From: Larimichthys crocea
Taxonomy: Eukaryota; Chordata; Actinopteri; Sciaenidae
DNA length: 64,000 bases
Reading direction: 5' to 3'
Assembly (NCBI RefSeq): GCF_000972845.2
Contig: NC_040021.1
Coordinates: 4,075,469 to 4,139,468, forward strand
The notes beneath the pieces are model-generated. The model searched no databases, had not been told where the DNA came from, and worked only from the letters and a program-made list of their open reading frames with translations. Of the stretch, positions 24,101 to 36,100 are shown piece after piece. How positions within the stretch are numbered: position 1 is the stretch's first letter; the number at the start of each line of letters is the position of its first letter. The position numbers were made by a program, and so were the translations under genes.

Positions 24101-27100
24101 AACATACCATGCTTCATTCATTATGAATGATTGCTAACACTAATTACTGTAAATGCTTCAACTTCTGTGTGGCCCAAAGAAGAAGAATCTTTTTTTAATT
24201 CTCGTCATGCATTCATATCAATTGTCACGACACCCTGTGTGCTTTACATAATACTCGCTAATTCCAGATTAATTACTGTGACAGCGTACACTGCATATGC
24301 TTTGTTCTGTCTTTCAAGCGTGCTCTTTAAAATCTGCAAAATGCAGCTGGTAAAACACAGACAGACATCTGGTCCCATTAAAACAGCACTATGGAAACAT
24401 AAGTGCTACACTTAAAAACATTTAAGTCTTTTTCCAAGCTAAGTGTTATTATGAACACACAGGTCTCTTTGTCCTTAAAGGAACAATGTGTGGGATTTAG
24501 AGCAGAGGTTCTCAATCTTTTTGAGTTTGAAGATGAGAAAGTAATCCTCACGCAGATAAAAAAATGTTTACTAGCCGTTTGTGCTAGTAGATGCCATAGG
24601 AATTATTTATATTTTAAACTTTTCAACCTAAATACTTCAGACTTATGTCCGTTGTGTTAATTAGATCAGCTGCAGGAGTTGCAAGTCCCGAGGAAACAGA
24701 TTTTCGTGGTAGGTCACAATCATTTCAGAAGTTTTTACTGTCCTAAACCTAACCTAAGTGAGAATCATTGGCTTTTTTCCATTCATAGTTATGCACTTTT
24801 TAAACGATACACCATAACTTTATTAATTTATTCCTTTTTTTTTTCGCGGACCCCCAACCTATGGCTCACGGACCCCCTGGAGGTCCAGGGACCCCAGTTT
24901 GAGAATCGCGGATTCAGAGGAATCTAGCAGTGTAGTTGCAAATTGCAACCCCCTTTCTTTTCTAGCGTAAAGGAGAAACTAGGATAGCTCTTATTATATA
25001 TATAAGAACACGCTTCGTCATGGTCTCCAATTCCGCCGCTACGCCGACGACATCCAGCTCTACATCTCCACCAAATCCATCACCACACTCACTCCACTCT
25101 CTCTCCGTCTGCCTCACTGACATCAAATCCTGGACGCACACCAGCTTCCTCTGAGCTGTGACAAATCATATATGATAATCATTGGCCCTCACCAAAACCA
25201 CTCACAGTTTTGGGCCTCACCGTTGACAACTCCACCCTACCCTCCTCTCCACGCGGTCGTCTTTGACAACAACCTTACCTTTGAACAACACATAAATCAG
25301 CAGAACTGCCTTCTTCCATCTCAAAAACATAAACACACACAGCCCATCATTCTCCTCTGCTGCAGAAACCCTCATTCACGCCTTCACCACCTCCAGAATT
25401 GACTGCTGCAACAGCATCCTCTACGGCAAAGCATCCAGAACACTGAATAAACTCCAATATATCCAAGACTCTGCAGCTCGCATGCTCACCCTAACCCATG
25501 ACCATATTGTTATAAAAATTAGGATTCATACTGCGGTTCAGATGTTTTAACTCATATAATGTGTGTTTTTTGTTTTTTGCATATCTCGTGCATTTCCCTT
25601 TTGTGGACTGTGTTTTGCTGAGAATGGCAGGAAGAGATATCAGTAGTTCAAGGACAGGAGAGACAAGGGAAGGTCTGAGAAGTGTCATTTCAATACAAAT
25701 GTTCATTACTGAGCAGAAAACTGAAAAAGGATGTTATGATGTTATCTGTATCAGGTGGGAGGTGTCCGAGACAGCCCATTTTTAAAAATCTGCATAAGAA
25801 CCAACTGTTAGAGCTCCTCGAGGAGCCTTTTTCTGTAACCCCTTTTGTGTGTTGCACTGTTAAACGCTCCTTCTTGTACAAGAATAATAAATCCAACTTA
25901 AACTTTGATACTTTGAATCCAGTCTTCCTTATTCAACAGTTTTTCCTAAAAAAAATCCCATAACACAAATCACCCCATCCTCCAGAACCTCCACTGGCTC
26001 CCTCTCCCATCCAATCCAGTAGATGCCTCTTTGGGCTGCTAACTGTATATCTACAGTATATTTCTATGTTTATCTACAGTATATATGGACTACACGACGG
26101 TTGTCTGAAGACATTTGTTTGTCTGTTTCTTTTATACACGTATAACACTGCTATTAAATCAAATGACTGTTTTCTGTACTTTTTTGATGTGCAAGTCTTG
26201 ATGAGTCTTCCCAGCTTCTTAACACATTGAAAACTTAAATCGGTGACTTACAGCGCAGCCTGCCACCCCTCCTGCATATACAGATGTGCTCTCTCTATGC
26301 GTTTGTTGTTGGCAAAGTGCATCCTTTTGGGGAGGTTTTCTTTGAGGTATGGCCTCAGTGGCTGGTCAGAGGTCCTGCACTTCAGAACAGACACAGAAGA
26401 GGAGAATCAGCACGCAGCAGACGGGGAGAATGAGATTGTTTGACAAGAAGCTAAGCAGGCAGATAATCTTTCATTCTTCTTATCAATACAAAAAGTCACA
26501 TTTGGAATACTTCGCATACCGACAAGTTCTTCACCAGGCCCTCATAGTCGACTGAGGAGAGAAACACAGGACCACGTCAGCCGCACTGGTTACAAATTAA
26601 ACAAACTGACACTGACTGATCGTCGAGTGTTTTCGACAGGAAACTCACAGGAAAAGAAATTGTCTGGGAGGCTGGTGGGTCTGATGCGAGCAGCCGGGCC
26701 TTGGATGACAGAAAAACCATCTGTATTGTCCACGTAGTTTGACACATATGCTGCTTTTTCACATGAAGCCTCCTCCATGCCTGTGAAAAAAGAGAAAATA
26801 TTAATATGTACTCAGTTTTTTAATCATAAATGGTGGAGACTTGTGCTTTGTTTCAAGGCCACAAATGTTTATCTTGACAGAAATGTGCCTGAAGATAAGA
26901 GCACTTAAAACTGACAGCACATTTGCGGGTTTATATTTACAGTGTAACACCGTTTTGGGTGTGACTTGTGAACGCTGATGAATCTGCAAACTAATAACTA
27001 TCCCAGTACGTCCAAACGAATATCTGAAGACGATGCCTTTGATGAGGATAACCGGGCATCGCCCTGAACCACATTTGCTCCTCAATATGTTTAATTACAA

Positions 27101-30100
27101 GACTAAACATATGCTCTCCAGATGCCCAGAGAAACTCCTCGTCACAAAATATCCTCCTACAGTAGCATGCCAACGAGAACAGTTTTTCCCAGTGTGCTCC
27201 TACATAACACGCTCATTTTTCATTGAGTTTCTCTCTGGCGTGTAGTTTTTCCTGCAACAGGCGCAGTGACTCAACCAAGTCAAACATTTGAAGATGACAC
27301 TAAGCCTCTAAAGTCGCTCTCAGTGGCACACAAGCTCTAAAACGATGCTACTGACTTGTTCCCGTGAAACCGCAGAGATTTTAAAAGGATGTGCCGAGTT
27401 TGTTGGTAAGCAAATGCACAGCTTTAAATGAAAGAGAAAAGAAAAGGGGAAGAAATTACCGAAAGAAATCCTCTGAATTGCTTAAAAAAAGAACATATTT
27501 CTGATTTTCTTTCTGTACAAATGACTCTTGTGGATATCTTACCGTGGTCTGATATGACTATCAGGTTGACACAGTTCTGCAGGCCTTTCTTCATCAGGCC
27601 GTCCATCAGCAAGCCCAAAATCCCGTCCACATTTTTCAAAGCCTGAACGACCTGAAGGCACAACGGCATTTAAAACTAATGAGATGAATTAATGTGTCAC
27701 TGTGACGGGAGAACAATGTTCAACAGATAAATAATTAGCAAATATAATGAACTCCAATGGCTTTGACAGCACGGTTCATGACCTTGAATTGAACTGAGTT
27801 CAACATTTGGAGAAAGAGGCAATATGGAGCATTAAAATATCGACAGAACTCAACTCCTCTGACGCTTTGATTAAATGTTGGATAATAAACACGTATCATT
27901 CAAGATGAACTGTACTCATCGAATTAGTGAAATCAAACATTAGTCTTTGAATGCTTACCCTGATGTATAGAGCTGGGATTATTTGATCATTTATTCACCA
28001 GAAAATTAACTGGCAACTAGTTTGATAAGCAAAATATTTTTCAAGCAGTAATGCCCAAAACTCGATTGCTGATTTCAGCTTCTTGACACTAACTCGTGTT
28101 CGAATAAAAGCAACAGTCAGCAGAATATTCAGGATATCAAAATACTGAGGCTGCAGCTGCAGTCGTGCAGTATATCACAGCTGTTATATAAAAATTAGGA
28201 TTTATACTGGGGTTCAGATGTTTTAACTCATATAATGACAGGGAGAGATAATTGTAGATTAGTAGTTCAAGGACAGGAGAGACAAGGACGTGAGAAACAG
28301 GCCTGGGAAGTGTCATTTTGATACATAATGTTCATGACTCATCAGTGAGGGAGGTGTCTGAGACAAACCAACAGTTAGAGCTCCTCGGGGAGCCTTTTCT
28401 CTGTAACCCCGCTTGTGTGTTGCACTGTTAAACGCTCCTTCTTCTACAAGAATAATAATTCAACTTAAACTTTGATAGTTTGATTCCAGTCTTCCATGAG
28501 GTGCACCTAAAAGCTCAGTTACTGGACCTCAGTGGAAGATATTTTACTTGTTCGGTCTAGCCTGACAGGCTTTTCTGTAATGAACAACCATCTCATAATT
28601 ACAGCGTTGATGTTTAGACTGACCTGACTGCTCTTTGGCCCATAGCGATGTCCTGCTGAGTCCGGTTCGTCCAGGTACAGAGTGTAGAAGTCAGGTCTAA
28701 AAAAATCACAAAGACAGCAGTTACGCGAGATGTGCAGTGTGTTCTGACGGCGACTCACGACGTGTGTGACGTGTCGTACCGTTCATCCTGAGGTAAACTG
28801 AGCCACTCGAGGACGGTTGACACTCTCTCCTCAAATGTGATGCTCCTGTGCACCAAAAAGACTTCATGTGTTATGTATTAAAACACATCAGTAAAACACT
28901 ATATATCGTGCTATCGGAGTTTAAAAGTATGTCACGTGACGGGCCTCGCTCTTACTTGTTATACAACTTGTACAAGTTTGGATACGTGCCACCGATGTTG
29001 ACATCTGAGCCAGGCCAGAAGAAAGTGCCTGCTTTCAGCTTGTGACGCATGGCGGTGAGCCAGACCTGAGGAGGAGGAGAGGAGAGGAAAGGAGAGGAGA
29101 GAGAGGAGAAGAGAAGATTACAGGAGAGGACAGGAGATGAGATGAGAGGAGAGGAAAGAAAAGGAGGACAGGAGAGAGGAGAGGACAGGACAGGAGAGGA
29201 GGAGAGAGGAGATGAGAGGAGAGGACACGACAGGACAAGAGAAGAGAGGAGAGGACAGGACAGGAGAAGAGAAGAGAGGAGAGGACAGGAGAGGAGAGGA
29301 GAGGACAGGAGAGGAGAAGAGAGGACAGGAGAGGAGAGAGAAGAGAGGAGAGGAGAGGAGAGGAGAGGACAGGACACGACAAGAGAAGAGAAGAGAGGAG
29401 AGGACACGACAGGAGAAGGGAGGAGAGGAGAGGAGAGGAGAGGACAGGACACGACAAGAGAAGAGAAGAGAGGAGAGGACACGACAAGAGAAGAGAGGAG
29501 AGGAGAGAGAGGAGAGGAGAGGAGAGGATAGGAGAGGACAGGACACGACAAGAGAAGAGAAGAGAAGAGAGGAGAGGAGAGGACACGACAGGAGAGGAGA
29601 GAGAAGAGAGGAGAGGACAGGACACGACAAGAGAGGAGAGGAGAGGAAAGGAAAGGAGGAGTTCAGAGTGTCATCTCAGTTCATGATTAATTCAGACACA
29701 TTAATCTGTAATTGACCGATACCTTATTCATTCATCTCAGTACATCACAGCAGCAGCGATCAGTCCATTAGGATAAAAGTGTAATCCCTCACAGCCAGTC
29801 AGGACTGATGGAAGTCTGACTGCATATTTTTATACTGAATCGATACATAGTGTTTTAATTATGCGGCGGGTTTGTAAGCATGTTTTGGCAGATGCACTCA
29901 GTTATATTGGTTCATTACAGAAGAATGCACTCAAGGGGTCATCGTTCATGCATTTCTCCCTCCTCCTGGAAAGTCACATCGAAGCTTGCGTGGTGTGTTT
30001 TCGCGAGCAGCCTGTCACACAGTTGAGGAACGAGATTTAAGAGGCGTCCCATTTAAAATGGAAGCCACAAAGCGTCTAAACAAGCACAACTCGCTGCCCT

Positions 30101-33100
30101 CACAAGCTGTCATTTAGCACGAGCACAATCCATAATTATATCGAGAGGCTCGTTACCGGGAGAGCTGATCCTGAGCAAAAAAAAACAAAAACAAAACAAG
30201 TGTCTCGTGCCGCTCACAGACAGCAAATTACAGAACAATGCTGCATATTTCTTACGCAAGACAAGTGTCTTCTCTTGATTCATGTCCGGGTGTGTTAACT
30301 GTTAGTATTGTTAGAACAATGCTGTCTGGCTCAGACTCCCACATATTTTTTTTTACAAAAACATTGCTGAGAACTACCCTGCTGTCACTTTGCTCAGCAA
30401 AAATTCAATCCTCCTCCTCCTCCTCCTCAATCCACAGATTCACTTACTGGCTCTCCTTGGTACCATTTCTTTTCGAATTTCTCATCAGTTTTCAAGCTGA
30501 AGAAAGCGTTTCGGGTCACATCGTACATCTTGTTGTCCACAATCCCATGAGACTCCGGATAAAGACCCTGCAGGAACAGAGAGATAAAAGCACACAGTCA
30601 AAGTGAGTTGTTTTGATACTGAGGCTGCAGAGATTTAAAGTGATTACCTCCTTTTCGCCCATTTTTCTAACCTAAATATTACTGGTAACTGCCTCAGTTT
30701 GTTTTAATTGCAGGATCTGGATTCCACCGAGCAGTTCTGCTGCTGTTCCTCTCCACATGTAAGACATTAGGCCTCGACCTCTACACTACAGTGAAGAGGC
30801 CGTGACTCTTCAACTGCAGGGAAAAACCCAAATTCACTGTTGAACTGTGGTAGACTAACAGCAGTGGTGGAAAGTAAGTAAGTACATTTATTCAAGTACT
30901 GTACTTAAGTTGAATTTTGAGGTATTTGTATTTGTGCTTTGGTTTTATGCAACAGTATACTTCTAGTTCTCTACATTTCGGTGGGATATGTAGTACTTTT
31001 AACTCTTTAAAGCCATATACTCTTAAAAGTAAAGGTTTGAACCTAAAGTGGTTCATGGTGATGCCAGAGGGGAACATGTTTTAGTTCTGCAAGAAACTTT
31101 TCAAAGAACCGGTTGCTGCAAAAGCACCAAAAGTGACTTAAAGAACTAATTTTTGTCCTTGAGTTCGCTAAAGAACTTTAAACAGCAAAACAGGACAAAA
31201 AGATTCCCTGGAAGTAAAGAAGATAAAGTAAAAATAAAGGTAAAAGGAAAAAAATGAAAATTAAACAGACAAAGCACCAAAAGTTCTGCAATTGTGACTT
31301 AAAGAACTATAGCGCTCTCTCAGAGTGTAGCTACCGGTTATTTTTTGACAGTGATGTAAAACTCAAAAGCAAAGATTTGAAAATATCACAAAAATCACAA
31401 TCACATATTTGTTTAACAGAGTTTTGTTTTTCTTCTTCTCTGCCCCAGTAATTTTCTCACAACCCTTCAGCTTTATCTTCTGACCCCGTGAACTGGGCCA
31501 AAGCCTCAACATTGTTGTTTCTTCTTTCCTCTCCCATTAATCCACTGGGTTTCAAACCTTTTTCTGACTGCAAACAACTACTTGTTACAAAAGGATTCAA
31601 GTTGACCTTAGTATCTCTACATATTTGCCTCCTGGTCATCATTTATGCCCCACCAGTTTGAGAACCACTGCGTTAATCGTCTCGTGACCCCTTAGATTTT
31701 TCTTGGGACCTTTGGATGGGGCTTAACCCTGAGGTTGGTAGCCTCTGGACAAAACTACTTAACTTTGCATAAAGTAGTTCAAACTAGCTACAACAGTGAA
31801 GTGCAACTTACAGGTCTGCAAAATGTGTGAAATATGCAGAGGCTCCTATCTAGAGTCAGTGTTTAGTTTGTCTGTTCTGGTCTACTGAGGAGTAGAACCG
31901 GAAGAGAAATGTGACTCTATTGGCGATGAATCAAAGACAGAGGTCTGTTAGTCTCTACAGATTTCTTTGTTCCCCACAGTGAGGCACAGCCCACTCCCAT
32001 CTCAGTGGGTCTTAAATAAAAATAAAGGTTTTCACTTTCCCTAAGTAAAGGCATCAAAGTAAGTATTGTTGTGGTCTCACCACTGAAACTCAGGTATTGA
32101 AACAATACCCAACAATAAACAATACCCAACCCTCAAGCCAAATTATGTTTTATTGAAGTACTTAAAGATAAAACTATTAAAAAAGTTTTATTTTCTGGCT
32201 GCATGGGGACGCAGAACAAGCTGTAAACACCAACATAGACATTTCATCACCTTACAAAGTTGTTCTGGCTAACATACAGGCAAGCAGCAAGCAAAGGAAT
32301 TCATTTCATGAACTGATTGGGTATACAGCTAGTTAGATGTTTTAACTTATACGATGTTTGTTCCTATTTATTTCATGTCTTGAAGGCACTTCCCTTTATT
32401 GCTGTTTTCCTGAGACTGGCAGGGTAAGGTAAAGTTCAGGTTAATGTATGAATAGAGGGATTTCAGAACAGAATGAGGCCCAGGTGACATCTAGATACAT
32501 ACTGGCTACTCATTAGGGGATATGTTGAAGAAAACTGTTTAGATGCATTATATGCAAATTGTTTGTTAACAATTTACAGGGGTTTACTTCAGGAAAATGT
32601 ATAAGAACCAACTGTCAGAGCTCCTCGAGGAGCCTTTTCTCTGTAACCCCTTTAGTGTGTTGCACTGTGAAACGCTCCTCTTGTACAAGAATAATAAATT
32701 CAACTTAAACTTTGATGTTTTGAATCCGATCCTTATTTAAGTGTTTTTCTTTAAAATTCCCGTAACAGACGCAATCACCCATGATTGCAAATGTGGAACC
32801 CTTCAACCCATAATACCAAAGTCTTGGTCTTGCTTGTGTCTTGATAAAATCTGGTCTTGGTCTTGACTCAGTCTCAACCCATCCATGTCTTAGTCTTGTT
32901 TTTGTTTCAACACAGTCTGGTCTTGGTCTTGACTTGGTCATGGTTTAGGTGGTCTTGACTACAACACTTCCTTTGCCTTCTTCTTTTTCATTTACCATCT
33001 ATGTGATACTTTGGTCCTCACAAAATAATCTGAATATTTTTAAGGATTAACAAAAATGTTTCCCCAACAGCTTCTTCCTTTGCACGTAAAGAACCACACC

Positions 33101-36100
33101 GCACCACACATTCAAATAAAAGTTCAGTTTGCAAACACAAACAATATAAACAAACCAGAGGGAAGGAGTTCGTAACTTTGACATAAAAAGAAATACAGAC
33201 AGCTTTCATTTATTTAAAGATGTTTTCAAACCAAGAATAGCTTCATTTGGAGCCACAGGTTTTCTTTTCCATCGTCTAATGAGTCTGTCTGGGGTTACTC
33301 CCTTACCCAAGCAGAAACACACACTCATGTGACCACACACACGCACATTCATGACCATTTACTAACACATGCCTGATTAGTCATTAGCTTAGTTTCCATG
33401 GAAACAGTTGCTTTTTCCCCCACTTAGACAGCATCTCAGTGAAAACACAAGGGTCATGTGTTTGGGTTATTTACGCACTGTAAAAATGATGACAGTGACA
33501 GACTGTTTTTAACGGGAACAATGAGCTCAACTGAGCAACTCAAGATAACCGTGGGCGTCGATACAGCTGAGAAGCTTCATTCTGTGCCAACGCATGATGG
33601 AAGTAAAGAGTTGGAGAATGAGGTGGTGTGATGCAAACTAGGCCAGCTGAGATTTGAGGTGTCATTTTCTATTAAAAACCAACATCAGATCCCTCAAGAA
33701 TAAGAGTAGAGCATTACCCATCTGGACACTGTGGCTGTTGTACGTCTTCATCGCCGGCCTGCAGCCAGAGCACTTCTTCTGCTGGAAAATGAAAGAGTGC
33801 TGTTAGTTCCAGGTTACATACATGCTCATACACTTGCTATTTTAAGTATGTAGCATACTGTGAGTGCCGTCATGGTGGAATGATGGACACTCTCGCGCTC
33901 AGTGGCCACTATTATGACTACGTAGTGAAAGCAGAGGGACCACACCGGCGTTGAAAATGTCAAATGAAGCAGTTGCAGTGAACACTGCAACGCATAAATG
34001 TAAGTTGTACACATGTTTTATATGTATTTGTATTGTTTGGTGGTCAAATGTTGGCACATCAGGCTCAGCCTGATTGAAATTTTGCAAAGAAAAACAAGTA
34101 GTAAAATATCACAATCTCTATTTTGCAACACATTTCACAACGGCCACACATTACTTGATACGACACCATCCTGCCGAAATCAGCGCACTACCAAAGGAAG
34201 TACACGGTGTACACGGTTTACTACAGAGAAGTGTCCTAACGGAAGAATCTGGATTGAGACACAGCAAAACAGCGTGTTCTATTTGAGCTAATCAGAATCA
34301 GAAATACTTTATTAATCCCCACAGGGAAAAAACATTTGAACATAACATAACATCCCAAGAAAGAACCACTATACACCTATAACATATACAATTTAACACT
34401 ATATACACAGGGTATAAATAACAGTTAAATAAAACCAATAACAGCAAGATAAAAGCCAAGTAACAGTAAACTATACAATATATAAATCTAAAACCTTATA
34501 AAGTTTGATTTAATGTAACTGTAACACATCAAAATATCCCCAAATATCTTAAAAGAAGACGAGAACCGGACTTAATTTAGAAGAAGTGTTATGAAGGCTA
34601 ACAAAAGACTCTAAGAGTAAATATCAATGACTAAATCATCAACAACTTTAAAAGAGCAACTACAGCCTCCAATTCTATTGAACCCCCTGAACTCCCTCTC
34701 ATCATAGGTCAGCAAATTTGATAAACGTCACATTATTGCAGATTTCTTTCCAGGACATGTCATCCCCCCTGTCGCTCAGACAATTTGCTGGTTAAAAATT
34801 AGAATTATGCTGATCATAATGATGAATTATCAAAATGTATTGTGATTCCTTAATGTAATGTGCATCATCAGTCTACTACAGGCAACATTTTCTCAGGATA
34901 TTACATCATGGTTTGGTGCCCTAGCTCCCAACATCACCCAGTGGTTTGTTCGATTAGGCTACACCACTGAGACACACACCTGACATCAGCCCTGAAGCAA
35001 TGAAGCAAACGTGGCATCAAAAAGGCAACAGGAGTCTGGTGCCAAGCAAATACGCTTAGGGCACCAAATCAGCTGGCAGCGGCCCTGCTGTTAGGGCAGA
35101 CTAAGCAGTTTTTACACAAAACATGTGTTTTGTTGGGGGAAAAATCACCTGTATTAACATATAAAATCTATGTGATTACTGTATGTGCACAGTGCAAACA
35201 GTATTTAGTGTGTGTAGTTCAGAAAAAACACTAGTTATGATGTATTGTGGGTGTGGTTCGATCAGGTCTGATTTAAGCGAACAACCCTGTCAACACTTGT
35301 CATCACCTTTTTTCAATGAACTCCATGGAACCAGTGAGCAACGCAAACATTAAAACAGAGGAAGACAAACACTGCTGCCAAGGAAATGATCTTATCGCTC
35401 AATCCAAGTAGCTGATTGAGAAATTAGCTTCAAGGGATTACTGAGTCATTTCACTGGCACACAGCGGGGAAGTGAGAGTGCTCCGTCTGTGTCAATAGGT
35501 GTCATGCACACACTCATGAGATCATTTAAGATAGTAGGAGGCTGAAGATTTCCTGTGCTTCTGGGCCAACGAAATCTTTCCACTGTTTTCTGGAAGTGGA
35601 AGAGAGCAGCTCTCTGTGGACCACATGAATATGTTGTAATAGGATAGAAGGAGTCCGTGGACAAAGACAGAATACCATACCGTCACATTTTTAAGCCAGA
35701 CTTTGGGCTTGACGGTATGTGTTCACATGCAATCCATCTGGACTTTGTTCTCATGGAAACAAAACAGGGTATGAACAAACCGCGCTTCTTCTTTAACTGG
35801 TGACTGTCTCATGTTTGTAACTCAAACCAAGGGACGTTGCTACCTTACACGTACATAATTGCATTAATGTGAGACAACATAAGTCAAATATAGAGAACCA
35901 CACCTCCCACGTGTACAGATGTTTTTGTACTCTGGGGGGCAGTAAACAGAAGATTGACGATCTTATGGTGAACGCTTTAGCAGCAGACACAGAGCAACAT
36001 TTGCATTTCTGACCACATAACAAATGAAAGTCCGATATTCGCTCTTCTTCTAGCTCTCTGCTTCTTCAGCTCCGCTACGTTCACCAGCTAGCGGAGTTTT

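Noticed and set aside
28952..29715. Long open frames (up to 199 codons) rich in Ser, Leu, Arg and Glu on both strands
   Set aside because: They come from the GGAGA purine tract, whose units lack stop codons; only the sequence at 28956-29065 on the minus strand is real coding (enpp exon 5).
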